Part shown: one piece after another, positions 32,400 through 46,097 of the stretch
Layout of the letters: each line of letters opens with the position of its first letter
Numbering within the stretch: the stretch's first letter is position 1
NCBI GenBank assembly: GCA_022695795.1
Contig: MU404093.1
Coordinates: 248,001 to 312,000 of the forward strand
Length of the DNA stretch: 64,000 bases
Direction of reading: 5' to 3'
From: Biscogniauxia marginata
Lineage: Eukaryota; Ascomycota; Sordariomycetes; Xylariales; Xylariaceae
Notes under the pieces: generated by a model
The model's database searches: none
Told to the model about the DNA's origin: nothing
The model's input: the letters and a program-made list of their open reading frames with translations, nothing else
Program-made: the position numbers and the translations under genes

Positions 32400-35300
32400 C
32401 ACCTAGCAGATATAATGGATTAAACAATTTAAAAGGATTTTTAATCCAGGCCGGAACTTACTTACGGTTTTATCATAAAACGATTACTACTAAGGAATAA
32501 AAGGTTCTTACGGTATCCCAACTCCTCGTTAAAACCGCCTTAACCTAGTTTTAACCAGTGTTAAAAAATCATCTAGAAAATAAATTAAACGCCCAAAAAA
32601 ACACGAAAAAAGTCTTCAAGAATTATAAAGAGTTTAAAAAACAACTTAAGTCTATATTCGGCAATTTAATCCTTAAGTAATAAACCAAAGCTCGATTTTA
32701 TAAACTACGACAAAACAAAAAGGCTTTAAATTACGCTATTAAGTTTAAAAAACTCGTAAGCTAGTTATAACTACCTATTAAAAGCCTATATTACTTGTTT
32801 TATTAAGAATTAAAGGACTATATAAAATAAACTTATATAAAGAAAAAAACCCAGGAAAGTTTAATAACTACGTTATAATGGCAATTACTATTAATAACAA
32901 GAACTTCGAATGGTACCTTAAAAAGAAAAAGACGGTATAACGAAGGAATGGCGATTAGCTAAAAAAAGGAAATCACAAAAGCGGTGCCGGAACCAGGAAA
33001 GGCACTAGAACTAAGTTAAACCCCATTAAAATCAACGTTATTTAAAAGGAATAAAAGAAATAAAATAAAATAACTATTAAGTGTTTTAATTATAAAAAGA
33101 AAAAACATTATAAAAACGAGTACCGAAATCTTAAAAAATAAGAACTAAGAATAAAAGAGATTCTTTAACTCGAAAAAAAAGCCGCCAAAATAAAGGTTTA
33201 ATTCGAAAATAACAAAGAAGTAAATCAAGTATTTATTATTAACATTATCAAAACAAAGAAAAACGAGGAGGTCTTTATAAAAAAAGTTTATAAATATTAT
33301 TAAGTTAACCGCAAAAACTATTTAAAGGATAATCACTTATATTTAAGATATTTTACATTAAAATAAACTAAATAAAGATATAACGAAGGCGAATTACCAT
33401 ACGAGTATAATAACTACAAACTAAGATACGACTTAAGAATTAAGTTAAACTATAATAAACTATATTAAAGCCATTATAACAACGATAAATATGAAACCTA
33501 CTAAAAAAAAAGCCAATATAATAATCTAAACTAGAGATTTTACATAAATAACAACTACGATATTCATTAAAACTTAAGAAAACACATATCGTTATATTAG
33601 AGTTTTTATATTAACGACGCTTATTAAATGTATAAAAGTTTTAAAGATAAAGCCGGTTACTATCCTTAAGAACTAGAGAGTAATAACACGGAAAAAAATA
33701 AGTGTATTTATAATAACGTCCCACGATAGTCACATTTTTTTAAAGCATGTTATCTTTACCCCGGTTCCGAAAAAAGCAACGAAACAATTACTAAAGATTA
33801 TATATATTACACCTTAATACTATGCGACGTATATAACTTACTTGGAACAGGTTTCGAAAAAAACGAGATTAAAGAAGAATTATAAGAATTATAAAAGGAA
33901 CTACATTTTCCATAATAACTCGAAAAACGAATTAAATATAATATTAATTTATTCGGCTTTATAAGAAAACATTTAACAAAGTAATAAATAGAAATATATA
34001 CGATTAAATAAAGTTATAAACGAATTATTAAAGTATACCTTAAAAAAAGAGGAAAACTTTTAAAAATTAATATAAACTTAAAGAGAGACATCGAAATACC
34101 CCTAACAAGCAAACTTAAGAATTATTCCTTTTATTTAAGGATAATTCAGAACTTCAAGAAATTTCGAGTTAATAAAATAAACTTAAGTTATAAAAAGGCC
34201 CTCGAAAAAGAATTAAAGTTTTAATATACAAGGTTTTATATAAAGAATAAACCTCTCACCCCTTATTACGTAAAAAGTAATTAAAAAGACTATTTAAATA
34301 ATGATTACTAGAAACACGCCCTTATAAAAGCCCAAAAATAAAAAAACATCCGAGCCACGTCGACTTAAAGAAATCTAGAGAAAAAGAGACATAAAAAACC
34401 AAAAAACAGCAAAGGCTCTCGCTAGTAAAGCAACGAGAAACCATAAACAGCAAGTCCTTATATAAAATCCAGTCGGGACTTGATAACATTATTATAATTA
34501 AAGTTAAGTATAATAAAAGGGAGTATAAAGCCTTAATAGATTTAAGAACAAATAAAAGCTATATCTTAACCAAGGTAACTCAAAAAGACAAAATACTATA
34601 AATATATAAATAAAGTTCATATAAACTATAGAACTTTAAAAAAAACATATTTAATTATAAGAATAATAAAGTGTTAAGAAAAATAATTCCTCTTTTAATA
34701 ACTATCTAAAAATATCTCAAGTAAGTTATCCTTAATATTATATATATATTAAATCACAATATGATTTTAAGAATAAATTAGCTTAAAAAAAGTAATCCAC
34801 AAATAAATTTCGAGATAAATACGCTTTATTAAGATTAAGATCAAGAGGAGTTAACCATTACGAGTTACGAGATAAATACCGCAAATAACTCCAGAAAAAC
34901 GAATATAAAAACGAAGTATATCGCTTATATAATTCGAGTAACTAAACTTAAAAATCTAACGAAAAGAGTACCACGTAAGTACCTCCGCTTTTATAGATTA
35001 TTTAAAGATAAAACAAAAAAAGAATTATTAAAATATAACTAATAAAATCACTAAATTTATTTTAAAAAAAGAAAATAATTAAAATTATTTTTAATATATT
35101 TTATAAATTAGGAAAAACAAAAGGCACTATAAAAAGGAATTTAGGAGGATTTAAACAAAGGATATATTCAAGAATTAGAATCCTTGTTAAGATACCTAGT
35201 AATTATAGTATTTAAAGTCGATAAAAACGGGAAATAACGTGTCGATAAAAAAAGAAACCTAGTGTAGCGACGAGTAATCGACTACCGACACCTCAATAAA

Positions 35301-36792
35301 ATAACTAAAAAAAACGGATACTTATTACCACTAATAAAACTTATAAAAAAACAAATTAACAAAGCTTAAATCTTTATAATATTAAACCTTCGCGATAAAT
35401 ATTATATAATTAAAATAACTAAAAAACATAAATAATATATAGCTTTCCAAATAATATATAGATATTATAAATATAAAGTTATATTATTTAGATTTATTAA
35501 CGCACCCGTTATATTTTAATATATAATTATAATAATTCTTTATAAGTTTCTAGATAAATTTGTATTTATTTACTTAAACGATATCTTAATTTACTTAAAA
35601 AACGAGAAAAAACATAAAAAATATATAAAGCAAGTATTAGAAGCCTTAAAAGAGGCAAACCTACTCGTTTATCCAATTAAAAATAAATGGTATATCAAAA
35701 AACTAAATTATTTAAGGTTTATAATAAGTCTAAAAGAAATCCGCATTTAAAAAGGAAAAATAATAATAGTCAAGAATTAGTTAAAACCCAAGAGTGTTAT
35801 AGATATACGCGTATTTCTTGGCTTTGTTAATTATGTTAAACAACTTATTAAAGATTTCGGGCGTATCGCTAAACCATTAACGGAATTAACTACCTTAACA
35901 AAAACAAGAAAGGCTTTCTATTTCATTAAAGAAGCTAAATAGGCTTTTTAGTAGCTAAAGGAAGTTATAACTAATGAGGTTATATGTAAACTTCTAAAAA
36001 AAAAAAAAATAAACGACTAAAAATAAACGCCTTAAATTTCGCTATTAAAGTAGTCCTAGAGCAATTAGAAGATAATAAGAAATGGTACCTAGTTACGTAC
36101 CTATTTAAAGCACTATATAGTGCTAAATTAAACTATTAAATTTATAACAAAGAATTATTAGTAATTATTAAAGCATTAAAGGAATGGGAATTATAGCTTA
36201 ATAGAATTAAGGAACCTATTAATATTTATTTAAACTATAAAAACCTTACATGATTTATAATAACATAAACGCTTAATTAAAAACACAAGCGTTAAATAAT
36301 TTTCTTGTTTAAATTTAATTTTAAAATTTAACATATTAAGGGAAAGGAAAATATCTAAATAGATTTTCTTAATAAAAAAGGAGATTATGAATTAAAAATC
36401 AATAAAAGAGATATCTAAATATTTAAATAACAAAATGACGGATTAATTATATTAGTTTACATACGAATTAACATAAAAGACTAGAAATAACGTTTCAAGG
36501 AAAATTACAATTAAAAAGAAAAACAATTATAGTTTTAATAAGGATTTAATAATAAACTTCTTTCGTATAAAGAAAAGGTATACGTACTAAAACGAGTATA
36601 GAACGAATTTGTCAAAGAATTTCACAAACATCCTCTATATAGCTACTAAGGGATTTTCAAAACAATAAAACGACTTTAGGAAGAATTCGACTTTCCAGGA
36701 ATATGATAAATAGTTAAAAGAATTATAAAGATTTATAATATTTATAATAAGGCTAAAGCATCACGACATAAACCATATAAACTACTATAACC
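32400..36792 (+). pseudogene. Outer element gag-pol remnant, 5' part
   Basis: Conceptual translation through stops shows a gag-like segment near 32,440-32,670, then a CCHC-type knuckle at 33,082-33,123 in which two of three Cys codons are now Tyr codons. The RT block spans about 35,340-35,620, and its active-site motif reads YLNDILIY (35,570-35,600) where the family has YxDD. Integrase zinc-binding remnants (HPLYSY, SRHKPYKLL) run up to the insertion point at 36,792. Dozens of in-frame TAA/TAG codons interrupt it. Not functional. Confidence 0.8.
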
Positions 36793-37218
36793 TATGACGA
36801 ACCTCCTTATGTGTTCCTAGTTAACTAACTTCACAGGTGAGTACGTACTAGGTTTTCTTGATTTAAAGGTAACAATGGGTTGAGATTGATTCAAGTATTT
36901 CATAATGATTATTCGTTAGAGAGGTTTCAAGGTACTCTTATTATAGTATTAAAGAGTGACTATAGTTTTAGATTAATAGTTAAGGAACTAAAAAGAATAA
37001 CTAAATATATAAGGAGATTCCGATTTATTTATACAAATGTCTCTTTAAGATTATTATTTAGCGCTCCTCTTAATTCTCCGTATTATTTGTTAATCCTAAT
37101 AAATAATATATAAGTCTTTTTTTAATTATCTCTTTATAGTAATAAATAATTAAGATAAAGGTTACGTAATTAACACGTAATAATGTCTAAAAATAAAACT
37201 ACTTTTTAATTCGTAATA
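36793..37218 (-). repeat. 3' LTR of inner element (reverse orientation)
   Basis: Starts TATGACGA and ends TCGTAATA on the plus strand, the mutated forms of TGTGACGA and TCGTAACA. U5 is homologous to the other LTRs. U3 differs from the outer element's U3 and matches the partner LTR at 43.9 kb. Confidence 0.88.
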
Positions 37219-37939
37219 TTATTTCTCGTCTTTATTGTTTTTATTTTAAAAACTAATTTTATCTCTTTTTTTATTATTATGTTTAATCGTGGTATTTAAA
37301 AGAATTCTTTTTTATTAGCAAAAAAGAAATTATTTATAAACTACCGAAGAAATAATATTATAGCTATTTCCTTGTTTAGTTTTAAAGTTATACTTTGCGA
37401 TTATTATATTAAAAAGGGACTAATATATAAAATGATAAAGGGCTGTTCTTAATATGGGGAATGTTTAGAGGTCAATAATCGCAATTACGGAGGTAGCGAA
37501 ACATCTCTTTTATTTATATAAAACATTTCGCGTGAGAAGAAACGTCTAAATAGAAAAGAACTAATAGCGAAAGGGCTTTTATTAAAGTTTTAATAAAGAC
37601 ATTAAAACGAGTTAAAGCGTTAATAAAAGGAAATGCGAATAGCTATTTCTCGTTTAATTTATTTATAAAAATAATAAAACTTCTTTAGAGAGTATAAAGT
37701 AAAAATGGTTTATCGTGGTTATTAAAGTTTAGAAGAGTTAAAAGAATAAAAGCGTGTTATAATTAAATAGTAGCGTCTCTTTAAAGAGCAGCAAAACACA
37801 GAGGAATCGCTGCGTTAACTTGTATCTAGACAAGGCGTACTTGCTTTAGAGGTTTTCCCCTCTTTTGACTGGTCTTAACTAGGTTACGACCCGGGTCCTT
37901 AAATCCCCCTAAGCGATCTAGGTTCTAGCGGTGAAAGTT

Positions 37940-40900
37940 CTTAAGTTTATTTGTTAAATTCTTTAAGTGTTTAAGTGATTTTTAAGTATTTTTCTCGAGT
38001 AAGTAACTTTCTTATTTAATAAAATACTGTAATTAATTTTCGACCCGTTTTAAGTCTAGTATCTTTTTTATTTCGTATTTATTAGGGTTTTCTTTAAATT
38101 CTAGTTAGTTTTTTAACATAGCGTTATTTAATGTTGGTTTTAAGAGCGAAATATGAAATATAAGATATATTCTAGATCTTTTTAGTAATGCTAATTTATA
38201 GTTAACTTTTAAAATAACTTTCTCGATTTTATATGGTTTTAATTTCTTAAATTTAAGTTTTTTACTAGGTCGTTTTGTTTTAATTTAAGGTGTTTTTAAT
38301 ATTATGCTTTGTCGTTAATAGAGTAAGTAAATTATATTTCCTCTTTTAAGAATTGGTTCTTTAATTTTTTTATTATTATAGTATTTTGTTATTCTATCTT
38401 AAATGAATTATAATTCTTTTTATAGTTATTATTATACTGCTTAAATCTTTTTGGATAGTACTTCTACTCTTGGGGCTTTTGTTTCGACTTTTAGTGCTTT
38501 CGTGAGTTCGATCGGTTGTTTTTGGGCTTCCGCCTTTTACCTGTATATTACCTTGTGTAGTGACATTTTTATGTCTTCGTTAATCGAAGTGTTATATGTT
38601 ATTTAGGTTATTAATAGCAATTTTACTTAGTTATTTATTTCCTAATTAATATAACTTCGTAAATATTGTTTTATTATTTGGTTTAGTCTTTTTATTTACT
38701 TGTCCGTCTAGGGGTAATATGTTGTAAATAACTTTTGTTTAATTCTTATTCGTTTTATTAAGCTAATTCAAAATTTCGACGTAAATAACTTGTTTTTGTT
38801 TGAAATAACGCGTTTTAATAGTCTATATTTATTGACGTATTTTTTTAAGAAGTTGAAAGCTAACTATTTTACTATGTTTAATTCGTTGAATAGTAAGAAG
38901 TAGGCGTATTTTATGAGTTTGTTAACGATTACTTATATGCTATTATAAGGTATTTCTATAGTAGGATCTTTTAATTTTAAGAGTTTTATTATAAAATCTT
39001 ATATAATTATATTTTATGTTTTATCAAGTATCTAGGTTAGTTATAATAGTTTATATAGTTTATGTCGTGATGTTTTAGCCTTATTATAAATGTTATAATT
39101 CTTTATAATTCTTTTAATTGTTTGTCGTATTTCTAGAAAGTCGAATTCTTTTTAAAGTCGTTTTATTGTTTTAAAAATCCCTTGGTGGCCATATAGAGGA
39201 TGTTCGTGAAATTCTTTAACGAATTCGTCCTGTATTCGTTTTAGTATATATACCTTTTCCTTATATAAAAGAAGTTTATCTCTAGGTCTTTATTAAGATT
39301 ATAATTGTTTTTCTTTTTAATTGTAATTTTCCTTGAAACGTTATTTTTAGTCTTTTATGTTAATTCGTATGTAAATTAATACAATTAATTCGTTATTTTG
39401 TTGTTTAAACATCTAGATATTTTTTTTGTTGATTTTTGATTTATAATTTCCCTTTTTATTAAAAAGATCTACTTAGATATTTTCTTTTCCCTTGATATAC
39501 TGGATTTTAAAGTTGAACTTGGATAGGAAAATTATCTAACGCTTATGTCTTTAATTAAGTATTTATGTTATTATAAATCGTGTAAGGTTTTTGTGGTTTA
39601 AATAGATATTAATAAGTTCCTTGGTTTTATTAAGTTATAGTTCTCATTCCTTTAGTGCTTTAATAACTATTAATAATTCCTTGTTATAAATTTAATAGTT
39701 TAGTTTAGTATTATATAGTGCTTTAAATAGGTACGCGACTAGGTACTATTTCCCATTATCTTTTAATTACTTCAGGATTACTTTAATAGCGAAATTTAAG
39801 GCGTTTATCCTTAGTTGTTTCTTTTTATTTTCGTTTAAAAGTTTATATATAACCTCACTAGTTATAACTTCTTTTAACTATTAAAAAGCCTATTTAGCTT
39901 CTTTAATAAAATAGAAAGCCTTTTTTGTTTTTACTAAAGTAATTAATTCCGTTAATGGTTTGGCGATACGCCCGAAATCTTTAATGAGTTATTTGACATA
40001 GTTAATAAAACCAAGAAATACGCGTACGTTTATAATACTTTTAGGTTTTAGCTAATCCTTAACTGCTGCTATTTTTCCTTTTTAAATGCGGATTTCTTCT
40101 GGATTTATTATAAACCTTAAATAATCTAGTTTTTTAACATGTTATTCACTTTTGGTCGGATGAATAAGTAGATTTGCCCCCTCTAGGGTTTCCAACACTT
40201 GCTTTATATATTTCTTATGTTCCTTCTTGTTTTTTAAGTAAATTAATATATCGTTTAAATAAATGAATATAAATTTATCTAGAAACTTACGAAAAACTAT
40301 TATAATTATATGTTAAAATGTAGCGGGTGTATTAATAAGTCTAAATGGCATAACTTTATACTTATAATATTTATATATTGTTTAAAAGGCTATATATTAT
40401 TCGTGTTTCTTAGTTATTTTAATTATATAATACTTATCGCGAAGATTTAATACTATAAAGATTTAGGTTTTACTAATTTATCTTTTTATGAGTTTTATTA
40501 GTAGTAACGAGTATTCGTTTTTCTTGGTTATTTTATTAAGGTGTTAATAGTCGATTACTTGTCGTTATACTAGGTTTCCTTTTTTATCGACATGTTATTT
40601 CCCGTTTTTGTCGATTTTAGGTACTATAATTGCTGGGTATTTTAACGAGGATTCGGATTTTCGAATATATCTTTTATTAAGATCCTTTTAAATTCCCTTT
40701 TATAATGCTTTTTATTTTTCTTGATTTATAAGATATATTAAGAATAATTTTAGTTATTTCCCTTTTTTAAAGTGAATTTAATGATTTTATTAGCTGTGTT
40801 TTAGTAATTCTTTTTTTGTTTTATCTTTAAATAATTTGTGAAAATGAAGGTACTTACGCGGTACTCTTTTTGTTAGATCTTTAGGTTTAGTTGCTCGAAT

Positions 40901-43800
40901 TATATAAGTAATATGTTTCGTTTTTGTATTCGTTTTTCTAGAGTCATTTACGGTATTCATCTCGTAACCCGTAATAGTTAACTCCTCTTGTTTTTAATTT
41001 TAATAAAGCGTGTTTATCTCGAAATTTATTTGTGAATTACTTTTTTTAAGCTAATTTATTCTCAAGATTATATCGTGATTTAATATATATATAATATTAA
41101 AAATGACTTGTTTAAGATGTCTTTAAATAGTTACCGAGAGAGGAATTGTTTTTCTTAATACTTTATTATTCTCGTAACTAAACATGTTTCCCTTAAAGTT
41201 TTATAGCTTATATAGACTTTGTTTATATACCTATGATATTCTGTTTTCCTAAATTATCTTTATTGAAATATAGCTTTTATTTGCTCCTAAATCTATTAGG
41301 GCTTTATACTTTCTTTTATTATACTTGACTTTAGTTATAATAATGTTGTTAAGTCTTAATTAGACTTCATATAAGGACTTATTATTTATGGCTTCTCGCT
41401 GCCTTACTAGCGAGAGCCTTTACTGTTTTTTGGTTTTTCACGTTTTTTCTTTTTTGGTTTTTTTTTAGTTGCTGTAGCCCGGATGTCCTTCCATTCTTAG
41501 GTTTTCATAAAAGCGTGTTTTTAGTAATTATTACTTAAATAGTCTCTTTAATTACCCTTTATATAGTAAGGGGTAAAAAGTTTATTTTTTATATAAAACC
41601 TTGCATATTAAAACTTTAATTCTTTTTCGAGGGCCTTTTTATAACTTAAGTTTGTTTTATTAACTCGGAATTTTTTAAAGTTCTAAATTATTTTCGAATA
41701 AAAGGAGTAATTCTTAAGTTTATTTATTAAAGGTATCTCGATATCTTTCTTTAGGTTTATATTGATTTTTAAGAGTTTTTCTCTTTTCTTGAGGTATACT
41801 TTAGTGATTCGTTTGTAGCTTTGTTTAATCGCATGTGTTTTTATTTACTACTTTATTAAGTGTTTCCTTATAAAGCTAAATAAATTAATGTTATATTTAG
41901 TTCGTTCTTCGAGCTATTATGGAAGATATAGTTCTTTTTATAATTCTTATAATTCTTTTTTAATCTCGTTTTTTTCGAAACTTATTTTAAGTATATTATG
42001 TACGTCGCATAATATTGAGGTGTAATATATATAATTTTTAGTTATTGCTTTATAGCTTTTTTCGGAGCTTGGGTGAAGATAACATACTTTAAAGTAATGT
42101 GGCTATCGTGGGGTGTTATTATAAATATACTTATTTTCTTTCGTGTTATTACTTTCTGGTTCTTAAGGATAATAACTAGCTTCATCCTTAAAGCTTTTAT
42201 GTATTTAACAAGCGTCGTTAGTGCAAAAGCTCCAATATAACGATGTATATTCCCTTAAGCTTTAATAAGTATTACAATTATTATTTATATAAAACCTCTA
42301 GTTTAAGCTATTATGCTAGCTTTTTCCTTAGTGGGTTTCGTATTTATCGTTTTTATAATGGCTTTAATATAAATCACCATGGTTTAACTTAATTCCTAAG
42401 TCATATTCTAGTTTATAGTTATTATATTTATATGGTAATTCGCCTTTATTATATCCTTGTTTGGCTTGTTTTAATGTAAAATATCCTAAATACGAGTAGT
42501 TATTCTTTAAATAATTCTTACGATTAACTTAATAAAATTCATAAACTTCTTTTATAAGGGCCTCCTTAATCTTTTCTACTTTAATAGTATCGATAGTAAA
42601 TACTTGGTTTATTTCTTTGTTATTTTCAAATTAAACTCTTGTTTTAGCGACTCTTTTTTTAAGTTAAGAAATCCTTCTTATTTTTAGTTTTTATTTCTTA
42701 AGATTTCGGTACTCGTTCTTATAATGTCCTTTTTTTCTATAGTTAAAACACTTAATAGTTAATTTATTTCGTTTCTTCCGTTTTTTTTGAATAATATTAA
42801 TTTTAATAAGGTTTAACTTGGTTCTAGTGCCCTTCCTAGTTCCGGTACCGCTTTTGTGATTTCCTTTTTTCAGCTAATCGCCATTCCTTCGTTATACCGT
42901 CTTTTTCTTTTTAAGGTACCGTTCGAAGTTTTTGTTATTAATGATAATTGCTATTATAACGTAATTATTAAACTTTCCTAAGTTCTTTTTTTTATATAGG
43001 TTTATTTTATATAATTTATTCTTTATATAGTTTTTTAATCCTTAATAAAATAAGTAATATAAGCTTTCGATAAGTAATTATAACTAGCTTGCGAGTTTTT
43101 TAAACTTAATAACATAATTTAAAGCCTTTTTATCTTATTATAGTTTATAAAATCGAGTTTTAGCTTGTTATTTAAGGATTAAATTGTTAAATATAGACTT
43201 AAATTGTTTTTTAAACTCTTTATAATTCTTAAAGATTTTCTTCGTATCTTCTCGGGCGTTTAATCCGTTTTCTAGATAATTTTTTAACATTAATTAAAAC
43301 CAGGTTAAGGCGGTTTTAGCGAGGAGCTAGAATATTATAAAAACCTTTTATTCCTTAGTAGTAATCGTTTCATAATAAAACCGTAAATAGGTTTTAACTT
43401 AAATCAAAAATCCTTTTAAATCGCTTAACTCATTATATTTACTAAGTGTAATTAGTTTAAAACCTTTTACGTCGAGGGTTATTATATTGTTTTTATCGTT
43501 TAAGTCGTTAGGGTCGTTATTATTTAAAGGTGGTTACTTATCTTTAAGCGGTAGGGGTTGTCTTGCCTATTTATCTTCTTCTTTAGGTATTTCTTCCTCC
43601 TCCTCTTTTTCTTTCTTAAATGCTTCTTTTTATTGATCTTCCAAGATGTCCTCCTGTGACTCCTCTTTAGTTACAATTATAATAAACTCTTGTATTGGTT
43701 TCTTTAAACTTTTTAGTTATACTATAAAAAGACCTAAAACTTTCATTTAAAAGCTTATTAACTATTATTTTTCTACTTATTTTTTTTTATTGCTTTCTAG
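37940..43800 (-). pseudogene. Inner element gag-pol-chromodomain remnant
   Basis: Minus-strand translation through stops shows gag (about 43,500-43,200), knuckle (about 42,740), protease/RT/RNase H (about 41,400-39,550) and integrase (about 39,350-38,300). The end corresponds to the chromodomain and the conserved tail before the non-coding 3' region. Frequent stops and substitutions show it is dead. Confidence 0.75.
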
Positions 43801-43892
43801 TTTTAAGGGGCATACTTATTTTAAGACGATTTAATTAAGAGTCCCTTCTTTTCTTAAATCAATGTTAAGCATTAATTAAGGAGCTATTAAAA

Positions 43893-44318
43893 TGTAACGA
43901 ACCTCTTTATGTGTTCCTAGTTAATTGACTTCACAGGTAAGTACGTACTAGGTTTTCTTGATTTAAAGGTAATAATAAGTTGAGATTAATTTAAGTATTT
44001 TATAATGATTATTCGTTAAAGAGGTTTCAAGGTATTCTTACTATAGTATTAAAAAGTGACTATAGTTTTAAATTAATAACTAAGGAACTAGAAAGAATGA
44101 CTAAATACATAAGGAGATTCCGATTTATTTATATAAATATCCCTCTAGGATTATTATTTAGCGCTCCTCTTAATTCTCCGTATTATTTGTCAATCTTAAT
44201 AGATAATGTGTGGGTTTTTTCTTAATTATCTTTTTATAGCAATAGATAATTGAGATAAATGTCACGTGACTAACACGTGATAACGTCTAAGAATAAAACT
44301 ACCTTTTGATTCGTAATA
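43893..44318 (-). repeat. 5' LTR of inner element (reverse orientation)
   Basis: 426 bp, plus-strand start TGTAACGA, end TCGTAATA. It keeps an intact TCACGTGA/CACGTGA pair at about 44,263-44,282 that is mutated in the partner LTR, so the two LTRs have been altered unevenly. Confidence 0.88.
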
Positions 44319-45480
44319 TAACTAATTTAAATACTTAATAAAACGTGGCATATAATTATATGGGATTTCGTAATAAAACTTTTAAAGTTAAAAGATCTTA
44401 CTATAAAAGTACCTTATAATAGTATATAAGTAATTATTAATAAACTCACGAAATACACCTACTTTTTATTATTTAACGAATTAAGCATAATAAAATAGTT
44501 AATTTTTAGTTTCCTAAAAGAGTATGTTAATAAATATGGGTTATTAAAACGCGTTATTTTAAATAAAAATAAGTTATTTACGTTAAAATTTTGGATTAAC
44601 CTAATAAAATGAATAGAAATCAAATAAAAATTGTTTATAACGTATTATTCTTAAACCGACGAATAAATAAAGAGATTAAACTAAATAATGGAACAATATT
44701 TACAAAGCTATATTAACTAGGAAATAAATAACTAAGTAAAGTTATTACTAATAACCTAAATAGCATATAACACTTCGATTAACAAAGACATGAAGATATC
44801 ACCACACGAGGCAGTGTACGGGTAAAAAGCGGAAGTCCAAAAACAACTAATCGAACTTACAGAAGTATTAAGAGTCGAAATAAAGGCCCCGAGAGCAGAA
44901 GTACTATCTAAAAAGGTTTAAGTAGTATAATAATAGCTATAAAAAGAATTATAATTTATTTAAAATAAAATAACAAAGTATTATAATAAAAAAAGAATTA
45001 AAGGACTAATTCTTAGGAAAAGAGATATAATTTATTTACTTCGATAATAATAAGATATAACATTAAAAACACCTTAAATTAAAATAAAACGATTTAATAA
45101 AAAACTTAAGTTCAAGAAATTAAGGCCGTATAAGATTAAAAAGGTTGTTTTAAAAGTTAATTATAAGCTAGTGTTATTAAAAGGATCTAAAATATATCTT
45201 GTATTCCATGTTTTACTTTTAAAACTAGTATTAAATAACATTATACTAAAAAATCAACTAGAATTTAAAAAAAACCTTAATAAGTACGAAGTAAAAAAGA
45301 TATTAAATTCAAAACGAGTTAAAAGTTAACTATAATATTTTGTTAAATAAGAAGGTTACTTACTTGAGGAGAACACTTAAGAATCACTTAAACATTTAAA
45401 GAATTTGACGAATAAACTTAAGAATTTTCACCGCTAGAACCCAAATCGCTTAAGGGGATTTGAGAACCCGGGTCGTGATC
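44319..45480 (+). pseudogene. Outer element integrase 3' part and chromodomain
   Basis: The integrase frame resumes right after the inner element and runs with many stops to about 45,150. A chromodomain-like block at about 45,275-45,405 follows (YEVKKILNSKRVKS, then YFVK and EGYLLEENT). This ties the family to chromoviruses, whose chromodomain guides integration to heterochromatin. Not functional here. Confidence 0.75.
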
Positions 45481-46097
45481 TAGTTAGGACCAGTCGAAGG
45501 AGGGGAAAACCTCTAAAGCAAGCACGTCTTATTTAGATTTAAATTAACGTAATAATTCCTCCGAGCGTTATTGTTCTTTACTAAGGCGTTTTTACTTCGC
45601 CTTAATACGTTCTTAATCCTCCAACTTATTTAGGTTTTAAAGTTTACGTCAAATAAATTAAACCTCACGCTTACGTAACTATTTAGATTAACGATTTAAC
45701 CGCGTAATTTTACTTGATAGTTTTTGAAGTTGTTAAACGGCTACTCGTTTTTCTTGATTTATTTTAAGTTTTTTTTTCTAAATGTTTTAAAGGGATTTTA
45801 AGGAAACATGGTTATTATTACAAGAGGTAGTACCGGTCTCGCTATAATTCTAACATTTTTTTTGATTTTTTAACATTTTACATGATAAACCCTTTTTAAA
45901 ACAACGAATACAAGGTATAATTATATATTTAAATTGATCGATAGCGGCGACTAGTTTATATTAATATTCGGAGAAATTCTTTTTTTTTAAACCTATTTGC
46001 ATATTCTTAGTAACATAATAAAATAACATAATTAAGATAAAATAATATTAAGAAAAAAGAAGTTTTAAGGATAAAACCATTTAAAGGAGAAATATAG

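Larger units (their letters stand above)
36793..44318 (-). mobile_element. Inner Ty3/Gypsy chromovirus, minus strand, nested in the outer copy
   Basis: Bounded by 426-bp LTRs in reverse orientation (36,793-37,218 and 43,893-44,318). Target duplication TAACC (36,788-36,792) and TAACT (44,319-44,323) differ by one C-to-T. Total length is 7,526 bp. The internal region translates on the minus strand to the same protein series as the outer element: gag knuckle near 42,745, RT with YLNDILIY at about 40,232-40,262, integrase near 39,000-39,250 and chromodomain near 37,940-38,070. The sequence just inside the 5' LTR (43,840-43,892) is nearly identical to that of the outer element, so both are one family. 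Heavily RIP-mutated and coding-dead. The inner copy is younger as an insertion, since it interrupts the outer one. Confidence 0.9.
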